Below, piece by piece: positions 52,365 through 61,352 of a DNA stretch of 64,000 bases. The stretch lies in assembly GCF_900110755.1 (NCBI RefSeq), contig NZ_FOFF01000024.1, positions 62,001 through 126,000 on the forward strand. Direction: 5' to 3'. The notes under the pieces were generated by a model. The model was not told where the DNA came from, made no database searches, and worked only from the letters and a program-made list of their open reading frames with translations. Numbering within the stretch: the stretch's first letter is position 1; every line of letters begins with the position of its first letter. The position numbers and the translations under genes were made by a program. Source of the DNA: Streptomyces sp. yr375. GTDB lineage: Bacteria > Actinomycetota > Actinomycetes > Streptomycetales > Streptomycetaceae.

Positions 52365-52406
52365 CCACCCGTCTCCTGTGGGTGGCCACCCGTCTCCTGC
52401 GGGTGG
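52365..52406. terminator. Two tandem 21-bp hairpins between HAD and FmdB genes
   Basis: CCACCC-GTCTCCTGT-GGGTGG is present twice in a row (52365-52385 and 52386-52406) with one mismatch; a decayed third unit precedes. The second abuts the FmdB stop codon. Probably a bidirectional terminator that arose by duplication. Confidence 0.65.
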
Positions 52407-52631
52407 TCAGCCGCAGCAGCCGCCCCCGCAGCAGCCGCCACCGCCTCCGCCCCCGCCACCCGATCCGGGTGCGGGGGCGGACTTGGTGCCGCCTACAGCT
52501 ACCGTTGAGAGAAGTTTGACGGTGTCGTCATGGCCTGCGGGGCAGTCCGCGGGGTCGGCGGACTGCGCCATCGGACGGGACAGTTCGAAGGTGTCGCCGC
52601 AGGTCCGGCAGCGGTACTCGTAACGAGGCAT
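52407..52631 (-). CDS. FmdB-family zinc-ribbon protein with Gly/Cys tail
   Basis: A 74-residue protein. The zinc ribbon uses CRTCG (residues 8-12) and the DCPAGH region. The C-terminal third is nearly all Gly with paired Cys (CCGGGCCG ending). FmdB proteins are named from formamidase regulation; some may regulate transcription. The Cys-Cys tail may bind extra metal. Stands alone, convergent to the Ter operon. Confidence 0.88.
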   Translation of the reverse strand: MPRYEYRCRTCGDTFELSRPMAQSADPADCPAGHDDTVKLLSTVAVGGTKSAPAPGSGGGGGGGGGCCGGGCCG

Positions 52632-52751
52632 GACCCCAGGCTAGGCCCTTAAGCTCAGGGGCGGTGTCAGCAGTTTCTCCGCTGTTCACTTCTGTCGTTT
52701 TCTTATGTGGAGAATTTGCGAAGGGCGCTGGTAATTTGAGAGCGCCGTCTT

Positions 52752-52774
52752 GAACCCCGAGGTCGGGAGGGTTC
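52752..52774. promoter_or_regulatory. GAACCC-N11-GGGTTC dyad upstream of the PBP gene
   Basis: Perfect arms at 52752-52757 and 52769-52774, ~95 bp upstream of the PBP start, in a locally AT-richer stretch (52660-52760) that should hold the promoter. Confidence 0.35.
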
Positions 52775-52868
52775 GAAGTTTGCGGCCGCGTCAACGGCAA
52801 CCATGTCAGGCCCTCGTAAGTCTGTACGTCTGCCTGCGAGCAATACGGAGTGCGGAGGGAGACGCGTC

Positions 52869-55145
52869 GTGACCCAGGTGGGGCAGGGGGAGGAGCCCCA
52901 GGAGCCGGACGCCACCATGCAGTTCAAGGTGCCCGCCGCTTTCCGGGCGGACGAGACCATGCAACTGCGGGTGTCCGATATTCCGGCTGTGCCGGACATA
53001 TCCTCGGGAAGTGAAGAAGCGGTAAATGAGACGGCGGGGAAAAAGAAAGCGCGTTCCTCGAAAAACCGCCGTAAAGCCCCCCGTCCCTCCGTCTTTGCCC
53101 GAGTTTCCGGGGTTCTGAGACCCCGACTCGCCCCGCTCGCGGGGGCCTTGGCGCCGTACGTTGCTCGTGTCACGCCCTACGCCCGCAAGCTCCGCCCGCA
53201 GTACCCGCGCCCGGGCCGGCAGGGCTGGCGGCGCTGGGCACCCTCCTGGCGGCAGTGGCTCGGCGGCGCGCTCGCCGCGATGGGCCTCAGCAGCCTGCTC
53301 CTGGTCGTCGCCTACGCGGCCACCGACATACCGGACAACATCAACTCGTACGCCACCCAGCAGGACAACGTGTACTTCTGGGCCGACGGGACGCCGATGG
53401 CCCGCACCGGCTGGGTGCAGCGGCAGGCGATGCCGCTGAAGGACATACCCGAGGACGTCCGCTGGGCGGTGCTCGCCGCCGAGAACGCGAGTTTCTACAG
53501 CGACCCCGGCATTTCCGTCAAGGGCATCAGCCGCGCCCTGTTCCGCACGATCGGCCAGGGCGACACCCAGGGCGGCTCGACGATCACCCAGCAGTACGTG
53601 AAGAACGTCTACCTGAACCAGAACCAGACGGTCAGCCGCAAGTTCACCGAGGCGATGATCTCCCTCAAGCTCGACAACCAGATGAGCAAGGACGAGATCC
53701 TCGAGGGCTACCTCAACACGAGCTGGTTCGGCCGCGGCACCTACGGCATCCAGCGCGCCGCCCAGGCCTACTACGGCAAGGACGTCGGCGATCTCAACGC
53801 CAGCGAGGCCGCGTTCCTCGCCTCGCTCCTCAAGGGCGCGGGCCTGTACGACCCGACGCTGAACTCCGCCAACCGCGCCCGCGCCGTCGAGCGCTGGTCG
53901 TGGACCCTGGACCGGATGGTCGACATCGGCAAGCTGTCGAAGGCCGAGCGCGCCACGTACAAGACGTTCCCGGAGCCGCTCAAGTCCAACCCGCTGTACG
54001 ACACCGGTGAGCAGAGCGACTACCTGGTCGAGCTCGCCTCCCAGTACGCGAAGAAGGCCGGGGGCATCTCCGACAAGGACTTCGACCTGGGCGGCTACCA
54101 GATCTACACGACCTTCGACAAGAAGCGCGAGAAGCAGCTCACCGACGCCGTCACGAAGGCCCGTAAGAAGGCCCTGGAGGACGATCCGAAGAAGGCGGCG
54201 GCCGCGCACTACGGGGCCTCCTCGGTGGCCGCGGACGGGCGGATCCTCGCCGTCTACGGCGGCCCCGACCACCGTACGCAGGGCTACAACGAGTCCAACT
54301 CCACGACGGTGCCCGCCGGTTCGGCCTTCCTGCCGTTCGTGTACGCGGCCGGTCTCGAGCACGGCATCCACAAGACCCGCGACGGGGCCACCGAACCCGT
54401 CACCGGCCAGACGCTGTACGACGGCGACGACAAGGTGCCGGTGACGACGCCCGAGGGCCCGTACTGGAACCGCAGCGGCAAGAAGGAGGCCGCGAAGAAC
54501 GACGGCGGCCGGTCGTACGGGCAGATCTCCCTGCACCGGGCGCTGGCGCTGTCCGTGAACACGCCGTTCATGCAGCTCGGCATGGACACCGGCCTGGACA
54601 TGGTGCGCTCCACCGCCGAGAAGTCCGGGCTGCTGCCCTCCAGTTTCGGGGCGCAGGTGCCCGCGCTGTCCACGGGCAGCTCCACGCCCAGCGCGATCCG
54701 CATGGCGAGCGGCTACTCCACGTTCGCCGCGGGCGGCAAGCACACCGAGCCGTACTCGGTGCGTCTGATCACCAGGAACGGCACCAAGGTCGAGCTGGAC
54801 ACCCCGGAGGCCGAGCGGGCGTTCGGCGCCGACGTGGCCGAGGAGGTCAACTCCGCGCTCGCGGACTCCTTCAGCACCGCCCACCCGGGCGATGTGCCCG
54901 CCTCGCAGCGGGAGTCCACCCGCACCGGCTCCCTCGGCCTGGTGGCCGGAAAGAAGGGCACCACCGAGGGCGACACCGCAGCCTGGTACGTCGGCACGGC
55001 GAAGGCCGTGTCCACGGCGGTCGTCGTCTACCGCATCGACCTCACCAAGAGCCTCGAACCGCTTCCACTGGAGGGCATCGCCGGCACGTCCGACGACAGC
55101 GTCCCGTACGGCATCTGGTCAGGTGCCATGAGCCCGCTCGGCTGA
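52869..55145 (+). CDS. Class A PBP-like transglycosylase with degenerate transpeptidase domain
   Basis: A 758-residue membrane-anchored peptidoglycan enzyme. A long basic cytoplasmic N-terminus precedes one span (LGGALAAMGLSSLLLVVAYA, residues 131-150). The GT51 domain looks intact: Glu205 in AAENASFYSDPG, GGSTITQQ (235-242) and RKFTEAMISLKL. In the transpeptidase domain SxxK is SAFL (Ser485, Leu488; 54321-54332), SxN is SVNT (562-565) and KTG is KKG (695-697). Polymerase activity is expected; cross-linking is doubtful. GTG 52869 with GGAGG upstream. First of three envelope genes on one strand. Confidence 0.92.
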   Translation: MTQVGQGEEPQEPDATMQFKVPAAFRADETMQLRVSDIPAVPDISSGSEEAVNETAGKKKARSSKNRRKAPRPSVFARVSGVLRPRLAPLAGALAPYVARVTPYARKLRPQYPRPGRQGWRRWAPSWRQWLGGALAAMGLSSLLLVVAYAATDIPDNINSYATQQDNVYFWADGTPMARTGWVQRQAMPLKDIPEDVRWAVLAAENASFYSDPGISVKGISRALFRTIGQGDTQGGSTITQQYVKNVYLNQNQTVSRKFTEAMISLKLDNQMSKDEILEGYLNTSWFGRGTYGIQRAAQAYYGKDVGDLNASEAAFLASLLKGAGLYDPTLNSANRARAVERWSWTLDRMVDIGKLSKAERATYKTFPEPLKSNPLYDTGEQSDYLVELASQYAKKAGGISDKDFDLGGYQIYTTFDKKREKQLTDAVTKARKKALEDDPKKAAAAHYGASSVAADGRILAVYGGPDHRTQGYNESNSTTVPAGSAFLPFVYAAGLEHGIHKTRDGATEPVTGQTLYDGDDKVPVTTPEGPYWNRSGKKEAAKNDGGRSYGQISLHRALALSVNTPFMQLGMDTGLDMVRSTAEKSGLLPSSFGAQVPALSTGSSTPSAIRMASGYSTFAAGGKHTEPYSVRLITRNGTKVELDTPEAERAFGADVAEEVNSALADSFSTAHPGDVPASQRESTRTGSLGLVAGKKGTTEGDTAAWYVGTAKAVSTAVVVYRIDLTKSLEPLPLEGIAGTSDDSVPYGIWSGAMSPLG

Positions 55146-55197
55146 CCACCGAACCGCGGGCACCCGCGTCCACCGAAACCGGAGAAATGATCCGCCC

Positions 55198-56487
55198 ATG
55201 AAGTCACCGTCGGGCCGCCGCCGCAAGGCCCCGGCAACAACACCGCGCCGCCCCGCCGCCACGCACCCGGGCTTCCTGACGCTCGCGGCGCTCCTCGTCG
55301 TCGCCTCGCTGATGGCCGGCTACCTGGTGCTCGACCGCACGGACAACACCCAGCCGACGGCGTCCGAGGGGGACAGCAAGAAGGCGTCGGCGACGGCCAC
55401 CAAGGAGCCGGAGTGGGACGGCAAGACGCACGTCCTGGGGGACGGCTCCACCTCGTACACCGGCCCGCAGACGGGGGAGCTGAAGCCGGTGCCGCTCAAG
55501 CCCGGTGAGAAGCCGCCCCAGTTCGTCGTCTTCTCCTGGGACGGCGCGCTGATGGGCGACGACGGCCTCTTCGAGCACTACCGAAAGATGGCCGAGAAGT
55601 ACAAGGCGCACATGACGTTCTTCCTCACCGGCATCTACCTGCTGCCCAAGAGCAAGAAGGACCTGTACTCCCCGCCGCAGCACCCCAAGGGCTCGTCCGC
55701 GATCAGCTTCCCCACCGACGAGCACATCCGCACCACGCTGGAGCAGCTCGGCGAGGCGTGGAAGGAGGGCAACGAGATCGGCACCCACTTCAACGGCCAC
55801 TTCTGCGGGGCCAAGGGCGGCGGCTTCTGGAGCGTCGAGGAGTGGAAGTCCGAGATCGACCAGTTCTACAAGTTCGTGGAGAACTGGAAGACCAACACCG
55901 GCTACAAGGACATACCCCCGCTGCCCTTCGACTTCAAGAAGGAGGTCACCGGCGGCCGGGCGCCCTGCCTGGAGGGCCAGGCGAACCTCCTGAAGGCCGC
56001 GAAGAGCTACGGCTGGCGCTACGACGCCTCGTCCGCGGGCGACTTCCAGATCTGGCCGACGAAGAAGAACGGCCTCTGGGACTTCCCGCTCCAGGCGCTG
56101 CCGTACGACGGCGGCTCCTACCAGGGCCTGTCCATGGACTTCAACTTTCTGGCCAACCAGTCCGACGGCCAGCCCGAGGGCGATCCCGCCAAGTACCCGC
56201 AGTGGGAGCAGGAGACCAAGGACGCCTACCTGGCCGGTTTCAACCGGGTGTACTACGGCAGCCGGGCCCCGCTGTTCATCGGCAACCACTTCGAGGAGTG
56301 GAACGGCGGCATCTACATGAAGGCCGTCGACCAGGTCATCGAGAACGTGTGCACCAAGAAGGACGTCAAGTGCGTGTCCTTCAAGGAGTTGGCCGACTGG
56401 ATGGACGTGCAGACACCGGCCACGCTGGCCTCCCTGCGCACCCTGGACCCGGCGCAGAATCCGGACTGGTCGACGGTCGTGAAGTAA
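55198..56487 (+). CDS. Membrane-anchored polysaccharide-deacetylase-like (NodB) protein
   Basis: A 429-residue protein with an N-terminal span (TLAALLVVASLMAGYLVL, residues 28-45) and an extracytoplasmic NodB-like domain. Motif 1, TFDDG in active enzymes, reads FSWDGA: the metal-binding Asp115 is kept but the catalytic Asp is Trp114. Motif 2 is HFNGH (His197, His201), intact. The C-terminus has FIGNHFEEWNGGIYM. It lies 52 bp after the PBP gene and may act on cell-wall glycan or have become a binding protein. Confidence 0.85.
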   Translation: MKSPSGRRRKAPATTPRRPAATHPGFLTLAALLVVASLMAGYLVLDRTDNTQPTASEGDSKKASATATKEPEWDGKTHVLGDGSTSYTGPQTGELKPVPLKPGEKPPQFVVFSWDGALMGDDGLFEHYRKMAEKYKAHMTFFLTGIYLLPKSKKDLYSPPQHPKGSSAISFPTDEHIRTTLEQLGEAWKEGNEIGTHFNGHFCGAKGGGFWSVEEWKSEIDQFYKFVENWKTNTGYKDIPPLPFDFKKEVTGGRAPCLEGQANLLKAAKSYGWRYDASSAGDFQIWPTKKNGLWDFPLQALPYDGGSYQGLSMDFNFLANQSDGQPEGDPAKYPQWEQETKDAYLAGFNRVYYGSRAPLFIGNHFEEWNGGIYMKAVDQVIENVCTKKDVKCVSFKELADWMDVQTPATLASLRTLDPAQNPDWSTVVK

Positions 56488-56586
56488 CCAAACCTCAACC
56501 GTAGGCCTCTTCACGCGAGCCGCACACACCATGCAAAGATGCCCGTGCCCGGCCTTCCCTCCGCCGGGGCAAGAGGGGAAACATCA

Positions 56587-57759
56587 GTGAAGTCAAGGAA
56601 ATTGAGCGGCACGCGCCGCCGCGTCACGATACTCGGGGCAGCCGCGACCTCGGTTGCCGCCGGAGTCGCGTTGCTGCCCAACTGGTCCGCCGGTGCCGCG
56701 GTCGTCGACGACCCCACCGTCGACGCGCGGACCAAGGCCACCTTCCAACGGCTGGCGGACGCGGTCTTCACCGACCGCACGGACGCCCTCGTCACCGGCG
56801 CGCAGGGCGACCGCGCCAAGCCGCTGACCAACGGCTTCTCCGGTGACGTCAGGCTGTCCTCCGGCACCGCCCGCACCGAGGACACCACGCTGTCCTCGCT
56901 GGGGCAGCGCAAGGACAAGCTCGCGAAGTCGGGCGAGAAGTACAGCAAGGCCGCCACCACGGTCACCCTGAACGCCACGCGCGTGACGGGCCGTACGGCG
57001 AAGGCCGACGTCACCGAGACCACCACCCTGACCTACTCGGGGGCCCGCTCCGGCGCGCCGAAGACCACCGGCTTCCAGGCCAGGCACGAGCTGACGTTCA
57101 AGGCCGACCAGCGGGGCGACTGGCAGCTCACCGGCATCAGCGACACCGACCAGGGCGGTCTCGCGGTCAACACCCTCTCCAAGCCGGCCCCCGTCAAGGC
57201 GCCCACCACCGCCGACGACACGATGCCGAACGCCCCGCGCGCGGCGACCACCCGCTACCCGGCCGCCGTCCCGAAGACCGGCACCGCCTACGACTACAAG
57301 GCGATGGCGACCTACGCCGAGAAGTACTGGAACGTCTACAACAAGGACTACCCGGACTACAACGGCCACGGCGCGGGCGGCGACTGCACCAACTTCGTCA
57401 GCCAGTCCCTGAAGGCCGGCGGCTGGAAGCACGTCCCCGGCTATGTGTACGACTACACCAAGTGGTTCGGCAACGCCGACATCCAGTCCGACTCGTTCGT
57501 CGGCGTCAACGAGTGGTCCTGGTTCGCCCAGAACTCCAAGCGGACCACGCCGCTCGCCAACGTCTACCAGCTCGAGGTCGGCGACGTCCTCCAGATGGAC
57601 TTCGACCGCGACGGGTCCAAGGACCACACGATGATCGTCACGGCCAAGAGCAACGGCGTGCCGTACGTGACGTACCACTCGAACAACACGTTCCGCCGGT
57701 CGGTGGACAGCCTCATCGCGTCGTACCCGACCGCGTACTACTACGCCTACCGCACCTGA
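56587..57759 (+). CDS. Secreted amidase_6-domain protein
   Basis: A 390-residue exported protein. The twin-Arg-like start (TRRRVTILGAAATSVAAGVA) is a signal peptide. A ~190-residue variable domain is followed by a putative amidase domain (PF12671 type) with the nucleophile Cys267 (GGDCTNFVSQSLKAGG) and His347 (DHTMIV). Likely a cell-wall peptide amidase. GTG 56587 has GAGGGG 8 bases upstream. Follows the PBP and deacetylase-like genes in the same direction. Confidence 0.88.
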   Translation: MKSRKLSGTRRRVTILGAAATSVAAGVALLPNWSAGAAVVDDPTVDARTKATFQRLADAVFTDRTDALVTGAQGDRAKPLTNGFSGDVRLSSGTARTEDTTLSSLGQRKDKLAKSGEKYSKAATTVTLNATRVTGRTAKADVTETTTLTYSGARSGAPKTTGFQARHELTFKADQRGDWQLTGISDTDQGGLAVNTLSKPAPVKAPTTADDTMPNAPRAATTRYPAAVPKTGTAYDYKAMATYAEKYWNVYNKDYPDYNGHGAGGDCTNFVSQSLKAGGWKHVPGYVYDYTKWFGNADIQSDSFVGVNEWSWFAQNSKRTTPLANVYQLEVGDVLQMDFDRDGSKDHTMIVTAKSNGVPYVTYHSNNTFRRSVDSLIASYPTAYYYAYRT

Positions 57760-57766
57760 TCTCTTC

Positions 57767-58327
57767 CTAGCTGTGGTGAGCCGGCCGGTCCGTCGCCCCG
57801 TCCTCGGGGTGGCGGGCCCGCCAGTACGGGTTGTCGTGCGGCAGCGCGGAGCCCACCCTGCCGTACATCCCGAAGACCATCAGCAGGATCCCGATCACGA
57901 AGCTGAGCATGCAGTTCTGGATCTTGAAGGCCAGGAAGTTGTAGTCCGTCTCCAGCAGCGCCATGTTCACGAAGCCGCTGGCGATGAACAGGACGCCGAG
58001 CGTCATGTTCAGGGTGGACGCGAAGTTCCCGCCGATCACCATGCCCACGAAGAGCAGCAGCCCGACGCCGACCGACAGCCAGCTCAGCGCGCCGTTGGTG
58101 TTGAGGCTCCACACCTCGTCTCCGCCGGTGTCGAAGAAACCGATCTCGTCGACGATGCCGAAGATCCCGAAGACGACGAGCGCCGCGCCCATCAGCCCGG
58201 CGCCGATCCGGTAGACCAGGTTCAGACGGTGGTCGACGGGCAGATGCTCGTCCAACTTGATCCGCCGCCCGGACCGTCCGGACCGTCCGGACCGTCCGGA
58301 CCGGCTGTGCACTGCGTGTGTGGCCAT
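57767..58327 (-). CDS. DUF4383 membrane protein
   Basis: A 186-residue membrane protein with four hydrophobic spans (LVYRIGAGLMGAALVVFGIF, then LSWLSVGVGLLLFVGMVIGG, LGVLFIASGFVNMALL and LSFVIGILLMVFGM), matching the DUF4383 family. The basic N-terminus contains SGR repeated four times, coded by a 9-bp tandem repeat. Function unknown. Convergent with the amidase gene (7 bp between). Confidence 0.88.
   Translation of the reverse strand: MATHAVHSRSGRSGRSGRSGRRIKLDEHLPVDHRLNLVYRIGAGLMGAALVVFGIFGIVDEIGFFDTGGDEVWSLNTNGALSWLSVGVGLLLFVGMVIGGNFASTLNMTLGVLFIASGFVNMALLETDYNFLAFKIQNCMLSFVIGILLMVFGMYGRVGSALPHDNPYWRARHPEDGATDRPAHHS
58267..58305. repeat. Tandem 9-mers coding SGR repeats
   Basis: CCGGACCGT-type 9-mers follow four times and code on the minus strand for the SGRSGRSGRSGR N-terminus of the DUF4383 protein. 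Copy number is likely to vary between strains. Confidence 0.8.
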
Positions 58328-58445
58328 TTCCGCCTCCCTGAGGGTGGACGGTACTGACGGAGGCCGTACGTACCTCTCAATATCCGCCCGCCGAGCGCCC
58401 GCGGCAATGTAGGGCGGGCGATGTCGGCGGGAACCGGGACGGCGG

Positions 58446-59831
58446 TCAGTGCCCGGTGATGCCGGTCCCGCGCTCCTCGCGGATATGGGCCACCACATCC
58501 GCGACCGCCCGCCGGACGGCCTCCGTCTCGGTCAGGAAGTGCCAGTAGTCGGGGTGCCGGCCCTCCAGCGTGCCGATCGCCCGCTCCAGCCGGGCCACCG
58601 AGTCGTCCAGCGGGCGCGCGTGCCGGGGATCGGGCGTGTTGCGGCCCGCCATGGCCAGCCGCTGGGCGTCCCGGATCGCGAACCGGGTCCGGTCGATCTC
58701 CGCCCGCGGATCCTTCTGTACGGCGTTCAGCCTGGTCAGGCGGTCACCGGCGGCCGAGACGGCCTCGTCGGTGGTGTTCAGCAGGGCCCGCGCCGTCGAC
58801 AGCAGCGCGGTGGCGTCCGGCCAGCGCTGCGCGTCCCGCGCGGCCTGCGCCTCCCGCAGCCGCGCCTCGGCCTGCCGGACGTGCTCCCCGGCCTCGTCGG
58901 GCACGTGCTGGAGGTCCTGCCAGCAGGCCGCCGAGAACCGCCGCCGCAGCTCGCTGAGGATCGGCTCCACCTGCTCCGAGCGGGTCGTCAGCGCCTGTGC
59001 GCGGGTGCGCAGCGACACCAGCCGGTGGTCGATCTCCGCGGCCCGCTCCGGCAGCCTCCCGGCCTCCGCCCGCACCGCCTCGGCCTCCCGCGAGACCCGC
59101 TCCGCGCGCTCCAGCGTGAGCGGCACCCCGTGCTGCCCCGCGCCCTGGTTCAGCTTCGTCAGCTCGGGCGCGAGCGCCGCCAGCCGCGCCGCGAGATCGT
59201 CGGCCCGCAGCCCGCCCGCCCGTACGGCGTCCAGCGCGTCGGACGCGGCCAGCAGCGCCTGCCGGGCCCGCTCCACGGCGGGCGCGAGCCGGGCGAGCTG
59301 CGTCTCGGCCTTGCCGAGCAGCGGGCCGAGCCCGTCGGCGAACCGGTCCAGCTCCTGCTTGACGCGCCCCAACTCGTCCTTGGCGCGGGTCAGCTCGGTG
59401 CGCGCCTGGGCGGCCACCGAGGCCTCCAGGTCGTCCCGGTCGAGGTCATGGGCGTCGACGGCGTCGATGTACTGGTGACTGGCCTCGTCGATGCGCCGGC
59501 CGACGGCCTCGAAGTCGGCGACCGCGCGGCGAGCGGCCGGCGAGTCGTCCACCGCCCTGATCGTCTCGATCGAGATCCGCAGGTCGCGCTGGGCGGTGTC
59601 CAGTTCGTAGAACGCCGCCGCAGCGGCGTCCTTCGCGGCCTGCGCCTCGGCCCGCTGCCCCTCCGCCCGCCCGCCGAACCAGCGCCGGGTACCACCACCG
59701 GCGTACGCGGCGGGCAACGCGAGGGCGATGACGAGGGGAAGGGCGACAAGGGCGAGGACATCCCGCACTGCCCGGCCGTGTGCGGCGCGCGGTGCCGACG
59801 GCGAACTCGGCTGCGCTGGTGTCGCCGTCAC
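58446..59831 (-). CDS. Membrane-anchored coiled-coil protein of unknown function
   Basis: A 461-residue protein with one N-terminal span (DVLALVALPLVIALALPAAY, about residues 24-43) and then almost entirely Ala/Arg/Glu/Leu-rich heptads (coiled coil about residues 60-440). Start GTG 59831 has GGGAGAGGG upstream. The tail (HPDYWHFLTETEAVRRAVAD) is likely more globular. Probably extracytoplasmic or membrane-proximal scaffold. No family recognised. Confidence 0.72.
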   Translation of the reverse strand: MTATPAQPSSPSAPRAAHGRAVRDVLALVALPLVIALALPAAYAGGGTRRWFGGRAEGQRAEAQAAKDAAAAAFYELDTAQRDLRISIETIRAVDDSPAARRAVADFEAVGRRIDEASHQYIDAVDAHDLDRDDLEASVAAQARTELTRAKDELGRVKQELDRFADGLGPLLGKAETQLARLAPAVERARQALLAASDALDAVRAGGLRADDLAARLAALAPELTKLNQGAGQHGVPLTLERAERVSREAEAVRAEAGRLPERAAEIDHRLVSLRTRAQALTTRSEQVEPILSELRRRFSAACWQDLQHVPDEAGEHVRQAEARLREAQAARDAQRWPDATALLSTARALLNTTDEAVSAAGDRLTRLNAVQKDPRAEIDRTRFAIRDAQRLAMAGRNTPDPRHARPLDDSVARLERAIGTLEGRHPDYWHFLTETEAVRRAVADVVAHIREERGTGITGH

Positions 59832-60038
59832 ATCCCTCTCCCGTGCTGTGATCCGCCCTGCCCGATTCTCATTCTCCCACCCGTTGAAGACGAACACACG
59901 GGCCTGATAGTTCGCGTTCCCGCCGGTGACTTTGCCGGGGCCGACAGGCATGGCCGGCGCGGTGCGCCGGATGTGGAGCCACACTCGTAGCCTCGCGCGC
60001 TCGCGCAACGGGCAGCCGTGACAGACATGGAGGTAGGG

Positions 60039-60746
60039 ATGAGGGTCGTGTTCGTGCACGGGGCGTGTGTGCGGGACGGGGCGTGGTGGTGGCACCGCAC
60101 CACCGAGCTGCTGCGGGAACGCGGGGTGCCGAGCGTGACCCCGGCGCTGCCGAGCTGCGGCGAGGCGGGTACTCCCGGCGGCGTAGACGGTCCAGGGCTG
60201 CCCGAGGACGTAGCCGCGGTGCGCCAGGTGCTGCGCGACGGCGACGAGCCGACCGTCGTGGTCGCCCACAGCTACGGCGGCATCGTCACCGCGGAAGCCG
60301 CCGCGGGCATCGGCTCGGTACGCCACCTGCTGCTGATCTCCAGCTACCTGCCCGAGGTCGGCCAGAGCCTGTCGGACTTCGGGGACGGCAACCCCGCCCC
60401 GTTCCTCGACGTCGACCCCGACGCCGGCACGTTCGGGGTCCGCCCCGAACTGCTCGTGGACACCTTCCTGCACGACTGCGACCCCGAGGTACAGGCGCGG
60501 GCGGCCGACCATCTCGCCCGCCAGAGCGTACGGGTGACCGGGCAGCCGGTCGGGGCGGCCGCATGGCAGCAGGTGCCCTCGACCTACCTCGTCTGCGCCC
60601 AGGACCGAGGCACCCCACCGCGCCTACAGCGCGAGTTCGCCCGCCGGGCCGGCAACGTCGTCGAACTCGACACCGGCCACCACCCGTTCCTGTCCCACCC
60701 CGCCGAGGTCCGGGACCTCCTGCTGAGCACGGTCGACCCCCACTAG
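60039..60746 (+). CDS. Alpha/beta hydrolase
   Basis: A 235-residue alpha/beta hydrolase of the pheophytinase/esterase-like group. HGACVRDGAWWW is the oxyanion region, VVAHSYGGIV the nucleophile elbow (Ser about residue 77), an acid in CAQDRGTPP and His in LDTGHHPF. Three ATGs are in frame; GGAGG is 5 bases from the one at 60039. 207 bp separate it from the divergent coiled-coil gene. It ends 48 bp before the tRNA gene. Confidence 0.9.
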   Translation: MRVVFVHGACVRDGAWWWHRTTELLRERGVPSVTPALPSCGEAGTPGGVDGPGLPEDVAAVRQVLRDGDEPTVVVAHSYGGIVTAEAAAGIGSVRHLLLISSYLPEVGQSLSDFGDGNPAPFLDVDPDAGTFGVRPELLVDTFLHDCDPEVQARAADHLARQSVRVTGQPVGAAAWQQVPSTYLVCAQDRGTPPRLQREFARRAGNVVELDTGHHPFLSHPAEVRDLLLSTVDPH

Positions 60747-60794
60747 GGGTTTGCAGGGCACGCCCCCGGGCAATGTAGGCTGTCGACTCGTCCT

Positions 60795-60869
<75 letters not shown>

Positions 60870-61024
60870 GGATGAAGTAGCAGGTCAGCGGCCTCCCGAA
60901 GATCATTCGCGGAGGCCGCTCACCTGCGCGGAGTCCACATCAAATCCACCACCCCATGGGATCGCGCTGGTGTGATCACTGGGTGCCTTTCGCGTGGCCG
61001 CAGCCGACGCATACGCTCCCGCGC

Positions 61025-61351
61025 ATGGCTGACTTCCTTCAGGTATCCACCGCGACTCCCACCCGCGACCAGGCCGTCGACCTCGCCCGCACCGCCGTCG
61101 CCGAACGGCTCGCCGCAGGCGCGCAAATCGTGGGCCCCGTGACGTCCGCGTTCTGGCACGACGGTGTGTTCGGCACCGGCGAGGAGTGGCAGCTACTGCT
61201 GAAGACCACCCGGGCTCGCTACCCGGAGTTGGAAGCCCATCTGTTGAAGCACCACCCGTGGCGGAACCCGGAGATCGCCGCCGTGGCGATCGAGGCCGGG
61301 TCGAAAGGGTGCCTCGACTGGATCGCCGCGAACACCGGCCCGGTCGAGTAG
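61025..61351 (+). CDS. CutA-like divalent-cation-tolerance-family protein
   Basis: A 108-residue CutA-like trimer-forming protein. The order STATPTRDQAVDLARTAVAE, then TGEEWQLLLKTTRARYPELE, HHPWRNPEIAAVAIEAG and CLDWI matches CutA1. The usual AACVNI is AAGAQI, so the conserved Cys is missing. No metal transport genes are near. ATG 61025. The gene ends 1 bp from the convergent XRE/TPR gene. Confidence 0.78.
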   Translation: MADFLQVSTATPTRDQAVDLARTAVAERLAAGAQIVGPVTSAFWHDGVFGTGEEWQLLLKTTRARYPELEAHLLKHHPWRNPEIAAVAIEAGSKGCLDWIAANTGPVE

Positions 61352-61352
61352 C

